Below are positions 48,399 through 61,800 of a stretch of DNA of 64,000 bases, one piece after another. This DNA is from Certhia americana (lineage: Eukaryota > Chordata > Aves > Passeriformes > Certhiidae), in the NCBI GenBank assembly GCA_018697195.1, contig CM031860.1:59998861-60062860 (forward strand). Direction: 5' to 3'. How positions within the stretch are numbered: position 1 is the first letter of the stretch; each line of letters begins with the position of its first letter. The position numbers were made by a program, and so were the translations under genes. Under the pieces are notes generated by a model that did no database searches, was not told the origin of the DNA, and worked only from the letters and a program-made list of their open reading frames with translations.

Positions 48399-51300
48399 AT
48401 CCAACAAAAAAAAAGCTACCTGAATTTTACAGTGATGGCAATTTCAAATTTCTTAACGTAAATTATTCCCAAGTTCTTCCTTCCAGTTATAACTTGGCCA
48501 GCCAGCATGGTTCTGAAAGTATCAAATTGCATGCACAAAAGCTGCCAAGAAGTGTTTCAATTAATTTTATGACACTTGAGAACCCCCAAATTTTATACTG
48601 TTGTGATTCCAGGATCTTAGTGATATTCTTATCATCTGTGCAGAAGAGGAAGAACCATTGTCATTCCTTTTCTTCTCTAGGAGTATTTAAGAGTTAATTA
48701 TCTACCTACAGACTTTCTACTGAGGTAAGAAAGTGTGACTGCAGCACTTCTCCAGGAGAATGAATTGACTTTCAAACTGCGTTATAATTTCCAAGAATTT
48801 CCTTCAAATATAAATATAAAATTTATTTTTTAAAAAATCTGTATGTCTAATATGGAATATATAACCAAATTTTATTGTTGCTTGTAAAAGAAAGCTTTAA
48901 TATAACCTCTTACAGTAATTTGTATGTGTTGTGCACTAGGTGCTGACATTGAAGATATGAAGTATTTTGAGAGTGTATGTACTTTCCACGCTGGCTTTCT
49001 CAATTATCTTTGCTCTTCAGGCCTGATACAGGGCATTGTAAAATGTTTAGAGTAATGCACATTACAGACAAACATCAATTGTCATAAAAATTTTGTGGGT
49101 TGATGTTTGAAGACTTTAGCAAAAGCTGGGGGGAAAATGTATTTTCAGGTCACTGGATGCAGTCAATGGTGCTGAGTCTCATTTCAAGTGACTGACACAT
49201 TACTTACAAATCCCAGAGCAGAAGATCTTATTCTATTCAACCTAAATAACTTAATTGATGGACTATACCAATTTTTGATTACACAGAGAATAAAAGGCTC
49301 CATTTGGAGAGATTTTGTGCAGCTAAAGGTACTTTTGATGCCCAGGTCAAAGTTTTGAGTTGCAGTCTTGTGTTTCAGACAAAGTTTGAAAAAGAAATAG
49401 GAAAAAGAATAGCAAATATTTTCAAGGACAAAGAGAAGTTTCTATTCAGGTGAGTTTCAATGCTTAAAGTCTTCCTTTTTATAACAGAATTTTACTTTTT
49501 CAGTTTTTTTACTACTTAATTAATTTTTAAATTATTCCACATTGTCAGGACCCTGAGGACACCAGTAGGAGTTAATGGTCCCTCAGCAGTGTGCAGCTGT
49601 AAAGGATTCCTAAGCCTTGTTTTAAGATATAAACTGTTTTAAGATAATTTTTAATGTTTTAACATATAAACTATAGAGTAGATTGATAAGGAAAATATAG
49701 CTTTGGCAATCTTGACAGCTGGAAAGCAATACTTGAGCAAATAAATGTTTTACTGGTCTTATACTTAATTTTTTTTCCACGAAACATTACCCTGATCATT
49801 TTTTTAAGAGATTTCTGAAATAAATCTTATTCTATATTGCGCCTCAAACCAATAAGCAAAAATGTCTCTGCTTTGGCTAGGTGAAAAGGTTTCATTTTAT
49901 GAAACCCTTCTGAATATTTACACGGGCTTCATTTAATCATCTGGAACCATCATTTCTACTAGTAAGACACAAAAAAATGAATTTCTATTCAACTTATGAA
50001 AAATTGTTATTGCTTTCAGAAACAATCTGTGGTGCAATTCTATATTACTGTCACCATTTAGAGTGTTGTTGCTCTTTAGAGAAAAGAACAGAGCATTTTG
50101 TTTATGGTTTCTTTCAAGCCTGGAATCAAATGAAGCCCTGACTTTTCAATGCCCATTGAAGGGGTGCTGACCACTCCACAATTAATAGTCCTGAAACACT
50201 GAATCTTCCAGGGAGGAGGGAATTTCCATTTGAGTTGTTCAGAATCTGTCTGTATTTGGATTTGTTTCTAGATACCTTTGGAAAGCAGGAATACATAGGA
50301 TGCTACAAGTTTAGGGAAGGAATATTTAACAGGTAATTAGGTAAACCAATAAAATTAGTAAAACTAATAGATTTGGTTTTAGCCATTCAGAGCATCACTA
50401 TTTTTTGCATTAAGGACTGGTATGAATCCTTTCATTGTTCATCCCGAAGCTACTGTTTGATTTTAAGTCCTCCCTGTCCAGAGCAGACCCTGGAAAAGTG
50501 GGGATCCTGGCATTGCAGCCTGTATCCATACAGCCCCAAAGACCTTCAGGGATTGCATTCAGTACTGGGACAACCAAGACCTTTCAACCCTCCCCAAAAC
50601 CACCCTGCCAAAGCTTTTATTAAAGGCAATGTAATAAATCAACAACATATTGCCAGTTGCCAGAGGATTATAGTTTTCTTTTGGGAATTCTGCAAATTTT
50701 GAGATGCCATTAAAGTATTTCTTGCACTTACAGAATCCAACATTTCTCATCAGAGGATCTCAGTGTGACTTGAAGACACTAATTGAACACAGGTATATTA
50801 TGAATTTGAACCAAACACAGTTAAATTTTTGAATTGATTTAGTCCTGTTATAGAATGATATCAGGCTTGTTTCACATAATGTATTTTTCATGAAATGTAT
50901 TGAACAGTACTGACAATATTTTCGTTTTCTCTGGAAGTAATCTAATACAATTCATGTTGCTTATTTATCTGTTTATACAGACCACATTATAGGAAATGAC
51001 CTCAAATTTGGAAAAGAACAGGCTCCAAAAATATAGTTGAATATACTTTATTGAAACTGAGTAAGTGATATTTGACAAAAACACAGCATGTTCTCTGATA
51101 CAGAGGGATTTCGTGCAGCTGGAAATCTTCAGTTTATGGCATGATTACTGTTTGAAAATGTTACTTATGTCTTACCAGAATGTTTATATATATATATATC
51201 CAGTAACTTGTAGCCAAGCTCAGTGAAGTTCAAATATTGGAATATAGGGTGGAATTTACTGTTTTTCCAGGTAAGCATGGAACACCCAAATATGTCACTA

Positions 51301-52618
51301 TGCAGAAACTCTAAGCCCTGTGTGCGCTAGCTGCAGGACCAGATGAGTACCACGGTTTCCTTGTAGAGTGGAATAGTTTGCATTGGAGCTCATGCCATCT
51401 TAAAATGGGTCATTGAAAGCTTATATTTATTTATGCTACAAGGAAGACATGTAACACAATCACAGTTTTAAAACTTTTGGAGGACTTCAGAAACCCAGAA
51501 GACACATATTTAAGTCTCAGCTGGTTACCCTTAGTTCCTTTCGTAGCAGTCAGTAGGTAGAACCAGAACTGAGCTGTGAGAGACTTGGTTTTATATATCT
51601 AATTTAAAATAAATTGAAACAAAGCATGCTTTTCTAAAAGATCAGTGTGGAAGGGATGCTTTTGGTGATTAACTGAGAGTTTTGAACCTAACTCTAAAAT
51701 TATTACGCTAGGATATATGACTAGATTTCTGACTCTTGATTTTTATACACTTTCAAAAATTATTTCTTATCACTATCTTATTAAAATAGTTTATGCATAC
51801 CATGAAGAGGCTGTTTTCTTAGCTCATCAAGTTCTGCTGTTTGGGGTTTGTTTGTTTTTCTTTGCTCATTTCTACTTAAAATTTAAAGATCTTACTATGA
51901 ATAAAATTTTGCAAATGGTTTCTCTGACTGTAATACTAAAGTCATTACCCATGTCTTGCACTTCAGTAATTGCTTGGATATTTGACAAAAAGATAAAAAT
52001 ATATCCACTAATTTATAAAACATACTGTATAAATTAGATAGAAACTGGGGGATATTAGACACTTATTCATGTTTTTTGGAGCAGGCTCAAGAAGATACAG
52101 ATTTGGCAAGAATCAGAGTAATTTGAAAAGAGGAAATCACACAATGTTATCTTGTTCCATCCCTTTTCTAGTTTCATACAATCCAGGAGTTGAGGCTCTT
52201 GTTACCAACTGAAAGTTTCATTATATGAAATTTAGTTAGTGTTTTGTTTTTAAAAAAAACTTGCAGCCTTGGAGCATGCATTTGCCTTTCACTTTTTTCC
52301 ATTTTATGTTAAAAATATTTATATGTGACCTTCTAAACTGAGCAAAACTTTAATTTATTATACAGTCAGCTTGGAGAGCAGAATACTTTTATATCAAATA
52401 GAACACATTCCCATTAAGATAGAAAATTAGATATTGCACAGCAACTCTTTTTTAGTAGCCTTGTTCTAAAATATCTCAATCAGAAATCGCCTTTGGATAT
52501 TTCTCAGGTATTATTGCTTTGTGGAAAAAACACTTAACTGGACTGCTCTATCCTAAACCTCTCTTTCCTCATTGCCACAGTCATAAATGGCGGACAATTC
52601 TTGACACAATAAATTTGC
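48399..52618. other. Unique non-coding DNA
   Basis: No gene confirmed. It contains the best exon-like segment of the window (49379-49449, plus strand; see findings) and a TA run at about 51185-51199. Frames at 50373-50702 and 51717-52037 are open for over 100 codons but show no recognisable domain. Confidence 0.5.
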
Positions 52619-52722
52619 TTGGAGCAGCCTGGTCTAGTGGAAGGTGTCCCTGCCCATGGCAAGGGATTGGAACCAGCTGGTCTTCAAGGCTCCTTCCAAC
52701 TCAAAACATTCTGTGATTGCAC
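52619..52722 (+). mobile_element. CR1 LINE 3' tail
   Basis: The sequence 'ggagcagcctggtctagtggaaggtgtccctgcccatggcaagggattggaaccagctgg', then 'aaggctccttccaactcaaaacattctgtgattg', is the standard CR1 3' end in plus orientation and only mildly diverged. About 100 bases remain. There is no coding content. Confidence 0.92.
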
Positions 52723-55700
52723 GATATGAACTTTCCACCCCAGCACCAACCCTATATATAAATTACTCTAACATTTTGTCACAATTAAATAACTGTACAT
52801 GTTACAAGGTACTGCAGTTTTTAATATATTTAATAATTGTCAGTGTTCTCTCATTGCAACCAGATATGAGTGCTATATATCCATATAAGAAGTTATAAAT
52901 ACATGTAAATACACACAAATATCTATTTATATGACTGTGTATATACAATACAAGCTTCATAACAGATTTTGTATTGTTTTCTATGTAATTTCGTTTGTAA
53001 CTATGTGTTTAGCCACCATATTTTGAGCCTCCTCTAAGTATTAAGGAAAAATTTTTGGTACTCTGATCAAAATTATTCCTTTCTGGAATAAAAAATAATT
53101 TAGATATGAGGAAGGTATATGAAAAGGATTTAGTTCACCTAGTGCCAGTTTGACTATAACAGCAGTGAACTTTCTCTGAAAGAAACTTATGCTTTTTATA
53201 TTTTATACCCTTTTAAAGTTCTTTAGATTACCTTTAACTTTGATTAACCTAAATTGTTATATCCCATGTGTGCTTTTTGCCTCACTGTTGATTCATTCAT
53301 TTTCCCTACAGATAGATTATGAACATAAAATTAATTCTAATAGAGACTGAACACATTAACAGCCTTATTGGGCTTTTGTATTAAGAGGAAAAAGTTTTAA
53401 AATATGTGTTTTAACACAGAGAACAATACAATAATAAATGTCAATATGCATAACTTGCTTATTAAAAATATTTCTAAAAAATTATTTTTTAAGTCTTTGC
53501 TGCTGTAGTGTGAAGTTGTAAGCTTCTACATTTTCCAACAGTTAAAAGTCAGTGCAAATGAAGAAATCCATGATTAACATTATAAAAAGAAGGTCCTTTT
53601 ATTTGTGCATGTGAATATCCTTTCTGTGTAGGAACACTGGGAGTTTTGAAAGGACTGCAAATCCTAATTTTATTATTTCTGCTTTTCCCACTTTTTACTT
53701 AATAATCTTGTATTGAAATGCTTATCTGTGTTCACTTCTCCTAGCAAATACTCTTAAGATTGTAAACTTTTCCTAAAGGTCCAATACCTTTCCCTCTACC
53801 CCATAAATTACAACTCCATTGTAATGAGTTAGTGTTATAACAAAGACTCACTGGCAAGGCAGCGTATTTTAATAGACAAATTACTCTAAATTAAGCTCTA
53901 ACCATCTGCTCCATTCTCATTTATGGCTCTAAAATGAACGTATTTTAAAATTATATCATTTAAAAATAATGCAAATGATTGAAGTCTGCAGTAAGGCTTC
54001 TGCATATTTGTTCATTCAGTGTAGCATAGTTATGGTAATAGTGATGTTTCTTCCTTGCTCCAGGCATGTATGAAGGAGAAAGTGGTTAATGCTTGATACA
54101 ATAAATTTGCAGTTATTATGACGCATTAAGTATGTCAAAAAAGATATTTTACTCCTAGAGAGTTACACTGAATGTAAATCTCTGTATTGGAGCATCCTGA
54201 TGGGATACCTGGAGGCAAAGCTTTAGCTAATTCTACAACTTGTAGGGGGTTAAGGATATCAGAGACATTAAATGCTGACAACTGTAGTTTTAATATGCTG
54301 GGGAAATGAAGCTGTTCTATATCACTTTCTGTATTTGTTAACTGTTATGCCATCACCAGGGATCTCACTAGGATTTATAGAGAAAAACATGCTGATAGCT
54401 ATTTAGAGGGAAAACAATAATTTTTTTTCTCCAGTAGTAAATTGTGGTACAGACTGATAGAGCAGCAAGGAGGAGAAAAGACATGATATTCTCAAAGGAT
54501 GTAGCTGGAAGTCCAAGTAAATCCCTTTTCCTCTCATTGCTTCTCTGCTTTGTTTGTGTCCTCCATTTTTAAAAATATTGTATTAAATGCTTACATTGAT
54601 CTCATAAGTGAAAAACATCATTATTATTTTTGACTTCAAAATAAGCATCATCAGTCTAAGTATATTTATCTCTGACTTCATGTGACTGTAGCACTTGCCT
54701 GGGAGATCACTTGTAGGAGGTGCTAAATATTACCATGCAGAGATACCTGTTCTCCTGCCAGACTGGGCAGCTTTCTCATCTTATTGAAACACAAAACAAG
54801 ATCAGCTGAAATGAAGAAGAGAATATGACCTGCAGATTGTAACCATATTCAGCTAAAAGATGGCACCAGTTTTACCAGTTTGCAGTTTCAAAGGTAGCAA
54901 TTCTGACTGGGCTAAATAATTGGGCTGCCTGCAGAGACAGTGAGAGGAGTGTGGCAGGGCTGTTTGTTCCATGTGTTTTTAAACAGGGTGAATTTCCTTT
55001 TGGAAGTGTTACTGTCTGTGGAGAGAGCCTGTTTGAGCGAGGCAGGCCAGATGCTCCCCTGTTACACAGCTAAAGTTAGACAAGAACACCAAAGTTACCA
55101 TTCACTCAGCACTCCAGCAATGTCTCCCTTTCCATCATTTGGGGAATGACATCAATGATTATAAAGGAACATCTGCTGATGGCTTTAGGAGGTATTAAGT
55201 TTGGAATGACTAATTTAGTCATATAATTAACAGAAATACGGTTTGTTTGGCAGAATAGGAAAAACACGCTGTAGAGATACTGATGATAATTGTGAGGGCC
55301 AGTAATAGAAATCAAAATGTATCACTTCAGTACATTACATCTCTGAGTCTGTCATTCCAAAGTAAGTGCCTCTTAAAACCAGATGCTCCCCCTGCAATAT
55401 TTGATGTGTGTTTATAATGGGTGAACAAAGGAGGTATTGTATCTTCTGTTATCACTAAGCAGCAAGGTCAAATTTGGTAGGTAAGCAATGATTTCAGAGT
55501 TTTAATTATATAAAAAATAATTCTGTTTAATTCCTGCAGAAATGTGTCTGCCTTTGGGAGATGTTCTAGAAGGGAGTATTTTAAAATTGACTATATCTCT
55601 TGAGCTTTCAGAAAATATAAATTTTACTGTATGCTTTCTTTCCTTTACCTTGTAAATATTAGGAGCATAATTCAGATCTTCCCTGTTTGACTGAGGGTGT

Positions 55701-58355
55701 ACTGGAAGGACAACACATGGGACTTTTCTTCACACTGTAACAAAATAAAACTAACAAAAATGTATCTTCTCTAGAATATTAACCATTGGAATTACAAGAT
55801 GTATTAATACAAGATAAAATGTGGTTTTACTATATCTAAGTTAAACTTATTGACTTTTCATTATTTAAGCTATTAAAATTTTTGTATCCAGAGTCTTCAG
55901 AATTTATTGTTTTTCAGTGATTCATCTATTATTTAACATATGATTTCATTCTATTCCATTCAAACTTATAAACTAAACTTGGAATGCTGAGCATTTTCCA
56001 GTACACAGCTAAGAGTTGTGATTAAGGCTGTTTATCTCTGTTCATACTTTTCCATTCTCCACCCCATTGTTTGTAGTAATTTGCTTTGCCAGGCTTTTAT
56101 AATTTATTTTACTACATGTGTTCTAATTAGGCAAAAATGTTAAGAAATGAATCTTGCATTTGGAAAAAGAAAGGCAGGAGTCTTCCCTTCCCTTACTTTT
56201 CAAAACTTCCCTATAGTTTTGGGGGTTTTTTGCCAGTTACTTTCACTTTGGAAATCAACTTTATTTTTTTGTTCAGTCTCAAATAACTCCTGCTTTTGGC
56301 AGATTTCTGAGAGTCTGGAACTGTTCCACTCATCCCAGGAGGAGTGGATCCATCAGCAGGACAAAGGTGAGGAGTTGAGAGTTCACAATAAATGGACATT
56401 CTTATATTATTCCATAATTCATATTGTGGATGTTCCTGCTATCCTGATGGAACCTTTTGGTACACGTGTGTATGTGTTCAAAAGAATTAGTTTTTTTCCT
56501 CTGTGGAAGTTGAATTTCTGCTCATAGAGCTCTTTATCAGACAGCCTTTCCTGGTGAAAAGGAGAAATGCATGTTTTAAGGGGAAAAAGATAAATTTCAA
56601 CATTCTCAAAACTACAAAAAAGTAGTTATTTTCTTTTCTAGAATTTGGTTCACTGACATTGGTTTAACTATATAAGTTAATGTCTTGGGGGGGAGGTTGA
56701 TGTGGGGGGGGGGGGAGTGAAATTATTTTACTAGAAGAAAAACCAAGTTTAACTTTCCTCGTCTCTAAATTTTCTATTTGTATTTAGGAGGTGATAACTT
56801 TGGGGCCATAGTGGCTATTACTGTTCTTTCTATGCTTTTGAGAGTTCTAACTATGAAATGAAGCCAAAGCTGCAGCTGCAGGAGCAAACATGCACTTTTT
56901 AAATGAGAAACATCTTGCTGTTTTCCCCTTCCCAACTGTAAAATTTTGCATAAGATGAAAAATTAAACATCATGTTACAATTAGGCCACAATCTATTAAC
57001 ATTTAATTTGGTAGAGATAAAATTAAATACAGGAATAGCAGATATTTTAATAGATTTCAGGTTTTGCACATATTATGACTCATGTACCATGGTAAGTAGT
57101 ACAATGCATTCAGAAGGAAAAAAAATATCTTCTTTTGTGTTTTCAGTAATTTAACTGAGGAATTTAATTGTGGAATTTCCTATTCTTCAGTTTTATATGA
57201 ATATTCTCAATTGAGAGCAATTCTATATACAAACATCATCCTGATACGAAATTTTGGTTCTATTTCATGCAATACTTCATGCAAACAAAAATTAGATTCA
57301 GTGTGCTGAATCTAAGCATTTTTCAGTGTGTGATGTCAGCTTCACATACTTTTAAAATTTTATTAATTCTAACATTCATTCTTGGAAGGGGCAATGATTT
57401 ATTGTGTGTGGAAATTCCACAATACCCTATTTTGCTTTGACAGCTGTATTTATTCCAGTGAGCTAATTAATGGGAATCACAGTTGTTAAGATGGTTTTCT
57501 GATGTGTCGACAAAACCCAAAGAAACAGCTGACAACTACACACTTTGGTTTCAAGAAGGAAAAATGGCTTCTATCCTTTACTTGCCAGCTCTTCAGATAT
57601 AGAATACAAGGATCGTCCATTGGAAAGGAAAATTAATCCAGGCAAATCTTTCACTTTCAGTTTAAAATGCATTTTTGTAATAGTTGCTTTTTAGCGTTTG
57701 TCTGTAATATTGCTAAGTTAAAGAGAAAAACAAAACAGTTGAAGTGAAAATAATTCTATTATTTTCTTAGCTATCAGAACTACTTCCCACAGTGACTTAA
57801 GCAATATGATTAAAGCGACTACTCTTCTTTCATGGTCTGCTTTATACAGCAATTTATGATCTGAGATGTAGGAATGTTTAATCTAGCAGTTAAAGGCATA
57901 ACAAGGTATTACTGAGGCTGAAAGCAGAAGTCAGAAACATATAAACTGCCAATTAAATGCAACTTTTGAAAACATAATGAATCTGACCTTATTTTGGAAC
58001 ATCTTGCTCGATGGAGGGCAATTAATGACTGACATTTCTTCTCATGGAAAGTGACAAACTCATCATCATTTCGAATTTTGAAATCAAAATTATGTGTCTT
58101 TAAAAAAGAACATTCCATAGCCCAGTAAAAAATTAAGAATGATAATGTTAATTTATAGCAAGAAAAAAAAATAATTTCTCCACTATGAAATAGCAAGAAA
58201 GTTTTTGGTCCTTGTTATTTAAAAGGTCAAAAATATGATTATAGTGGATTATCTTCTAGTCTTAACAGTCTGAGGATCTACAAAAAGCTGTTGAAATAAC
58301 ACATGATATGAGTACAAGGAGGAGATAGAACATTTTGCAATGAAGGATGACATTG
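52723..58355. other. Unique AT-rich non-coding DNA
   Basis: No gene recognised in 5.6 kb, which is among the most AT-rich parts of the window. It includes an octamer-containing CNE-like block (about 53805-54000), two runs of G (56687-56693 and 56704-56715), and a 126-codon frame at 56147-56527 without domain signature. Confidence 0.55.
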
Positions 58356-58455
58356 GGGAGGCAGTCTGGTTTAGCAATTAGTGCACAGATTCTCAAGTCA
58401 GAAATTCTACATTCTATTCCCATACCTGACATTGATTAGCAAGTCACATTAGGAC
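58356..58455 (+). repeat. Ancient tRNA-derived SINE relic, head region
   Basis: The run 'ggcagtctggtttagcaattagtgcacagattctcaagtcagaaattctacattctattccc' matches the tRNA-like head of amniote SINEs ('..tggttagagcacagactc..gagtcagga..ctgggttctattcccagctctg'). 'attgattagcaagtcac' fits the following 'cttact...gcaagtcac' core. Box A-like and box B-like positions are recognisable but degenerate, so RNA polymerase III transcription is unlikely. Orientation is plus. Confidence 0.6.
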
Positions 58456-58614
58456 TTATTATCAAAAGTCAGATATGCAGCTGATCATCTAATTAAGATC
58501 ATCATGCTATTAGCATAACTGCATTTGCAAATCATGTATGCAGAGCTTTAGCCTTTGTTTAACCTTGATCTCTGATATGAAAGCAATCTATGATTCAACC
58601 CTCTCATTCCATAA

Positions 58615-58715
58615 TTTGAGCAGCTCACAATTTTTGATGTATTTATTCTCATCAGATCCTGTCAAATTGGGTATTATTATTTATCATTATTTTTAGAAAG
58701 TGGAAGTGCATCACA
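58615..58715 (-). repeat. Ancient SINE/L2-type tail relic, inverted
   Basis: The run 'gagcagctcacaatttttgatgtatttattctcatcagatcctgtcaaattgggtattattatttatcat' follows, in inverted orientation, the well-known sauropsid SINE tail 'tattatccccattttacag...gtgaggataaatacattaaagattgtgaggcgctc'. It lies 160 bases from the plus-oriented head at 58356, in the opposite orientation, so it is a second insertion. It is inert as a transposon. Confidence 0.6.
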
Positions 58716-58737
58716 GAAATAGAAGGTTCTGAATTTT

Positions 58738-58860
58738 GAAGATACTTAGGCATTTAAAGATGCAGATAACCAATTAATGAAATTTTCATAAGTCCCAAAG
58801 ATGATCACATCTCTATGTCCTATATACATTTTAATGACATTTTAAGAGCCTAAATCATAT
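58738..58860 (+). repeat. Ancient 'taggcacctaaa' type amniote repeat relic
   Basis: 'gatacttaggcatttaaagatgcagataaccaattaatgaaattttcataagtccc' and, further on, 'aagagcctaaatcatatttga' follow the old turtle/bird repeat written as 'cttaggcacctaaaaatgcagataggcacctagtgggattttcaaaagtgcc...ttaggcgcctaaat'. It adjoins the inverted SINE tail. Family name not assigned. Confidence 0.5.
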
Positions 58861-61800
58861 TTGAATTTGATTTTACATCTTGTGAGGTTCTATGAAATCA
58901 AAGTCCAGTTAAAAGCAGTGTCCACATTTGCAAGTAGCACAGATCAATATAAGCAAAATAATAAAAAAAGAAACCATTTGTAGGAAGGATCTGGCTCTCA
59001 CACATATCAGGAGGCTTTATTGCTGGTCTAGTTCTACTCATGCTTGCCAAGGATCACCTCCTACTCACTTTCATTCCAAAATCCAGTTTGTGTGGGGATC
59101 CAAGACCAGTCAGTAAATATAAAAGAAACCATTATTAAACAGGAATAATCAGGGAACTTGCTTCGAAAGACGACAACAAAACTAAAATGTCGATGTAGGT
59201 TCACCCTGTGATTCTTAGAAACAAAGTGACTTAAGAAGTGTAAAAGTAATGGAATTTCACTCTGAAAAGGTAGAGCCCTTTTCATAAATTTCATATTGAT
59301 GAATCCAATTTCATATTGATGTCCTTACTTGAAAATTTAGTATTAATAAGCAGATGTGGTCATCTGAAAAGTATGGTAGTATTGTTTTGGAGTATTTCAC
59401 TGAAAATCTGGACAGAAACTGTTAAAACTAACCTTGGAAAAGATATACTTTATTTATGGAAGGCTAGCCAACTTAACAAAACAAAATACTTAGCACCTGT
59501 CCAGTCTGAAAATATTGCTGTATTCTGGGATTATTTGAGTAAGCATTCTTCATTTCTTGGCCAAGTTTATGAGAGAAGGCAATAATTTTCCATCCACTGC
59601 ACTGCTTTCATATTTTAATGAATTTTCCATATTATGAGAAAATGGAAGAAGAAATGCCTCATTTCAATGTTATTAAGTATATCAGTAAACTGAAATTAAA
59701 TAAACTTTCATGCAATAATGTGAAAGGAGATTAAAATTTCATAGAACAAATAGGATTGATAGTTTCAGTACTCTTTTCAATAAATTAATTTTGTTGGTCT
59801 TACACTTTCCAGAGAAATATCATGGACATATGAGAGGTGCTCTGTAAACTGAAATTTCTAACTTAAATATTTTAATTTTACCAAAATATGAAGTGTTACA
59901 CCTGTATATGCAAAAAAACCCCATAGCAAACAGTTCTTTTGACAACTGCATATGAGCAGCATTTCCTAAGCTATACAGATCTCCCTTCTTGTGCTTTGGT
60001 GATGCTGACATACTTAAATAATAAACACACACGAGCATTACTCAAGAGAGGTCAGCAAAAGGATGCTGGAAAAGAAGGAAGGTTCATTGTTATCATAAAA
60101 GCCTTTTCATGCTCTGAAATATTACATCAGAGTTAAAAATGCAGGATGTAAACAACAGCTATTGAAAACACCCAAATGAACTGAATAGGGTCAGATGTTA
60201 ATAACTCAATATAAAAATTTATACAACAATAAAAAATACTTCTTTTTATCTGAATTTTATGTATCTATGTACGCAATTTTTTTTTTGTTTTGTTTTCTAG
60301 GATTTCAGTTATGAGGTAACTATAATAAGTTTCCAGGGTTTTCTTGGCATGTTACCAAGTGAAAAGATGTCTTAATCCATATCCTTTCCCTACCTTTATT
60401 TGAAAACTAGAGCCTTCAGGACTTCTACCAAACACTGTGGATGCCTCAAGAGAGTACTGTTTTCACTCTAGAAAATGAAGCTCCTACTAGAAATTTTCCA
60501 GATGTCACTGCCAAAAGAATTTGTGATATCCTAACATGTTCCATCACACTCTTGTAGTCTGATGGATAAATGGAAGCAGGTAGGCTTATAGGATATATTA
60601 TGATCCTTTTCTTTCAATATTGTGTATTGTGAACCTTGGCTGTCTTTTTGGTACGACTGTGCTTATAATATATTTTTATTTACATTGTTAGTATAGCTTG
60701 GTAGGTAATTTACAAGGTCCAAACCTTAAATTCCGCATTACCCTGTCTTAAAAAAATACTCTGAAAATCTATGTGTAGTTTTCCTTATAAATAGTGAGAA
60801 TACTCACAGTGTAATTCGCTAATTTTATAAGATTTCCTAGAAAATTTTCTCATGGGGTCTCTTTCCCTCCAGTTTTAAATCTGTGAGAGCTTTCAGACTT
60901 GGGGTCAAGATTAATATATTTTTAATCATAGTTGTTTGATTTCTTAGCTGCATTGCCTTTGCTGCTATGCAGAAAAGAGGATTTCTAGACATCTTGGAAA
61001 TAGAAGGCCACTTACAAAGAAAAAAGCTTCCTAGTATGCTGGTCTATAAACCTGTTGTCTTGGAAGCTACTTAAAAATGTAAAATTTAAAAGAGAAAATG
61101 TAATTTTTATGTTCTTTTACTACAGACTTCAATCATATTTTCTCTAGAGAAATACTGTTGCCTTTTATTGAATACTAACAGGTGGGACATATTCTATGTT
61201 CTCCAGTTTGATCTCTGAAGCCTCTGTCTTGGATTTCCCTTGAGAAATGGGAAGACTGTGAAGTGAAATGTACATGTCTACAGATCCTGGAGACATCCAA
61301 CTATGGGGATTTAATGTTATTTTTTGATAAATGGTCCTATCCCCTCAGAAACTTATGAAGTTTATGAATGGTTGTTTAAAAGCAAATGTTGGAGTTGGAA
61401 ATCTATTTCAATAAAGGCTGATAGAAGTTGATAAATATCCTGAATTCTGTCAATGGCTTCATAATGGCAGTACCATAGTGGGTTTTAGTGAAAAATCACA
61501 TATGTGGTGTATGGAAATGTAGAAAAATACACTGATCTTTGACATTTTGGGCATGAATGACTTGCTGTCTGCCAAGATACTTGCTACAATGAATAAAAAA
61601 TACTAGGCTGGAATGGATTTTAAAGGTCACTTCAGAAAGAATTTACAAAGTATCTGAAGGAAACACGAGCAAGGACAAAGCCTTTCCACCAGAAAGGTTG
61701 TAAGGATGTGATGTGTCTACGTTGCCTATCAAGTGCATAAGACAAGAAGAAACAGAGGAAAAGCTGAAGCAGTGAGGAGCAGGGTATGGACCAGCATCAC

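Noticed and set aside
61452..61490. 'ggcttcataatggcagtaccatagtggg' resembles the 5' part of U4 snRNA (gcagtggcagtatcgtagc).
   Set aside because: The match covers only about 20 bases, and the following stem and Sm-site sequence of U4 is absent, so it is below what a snRNA pseudogene call needs.
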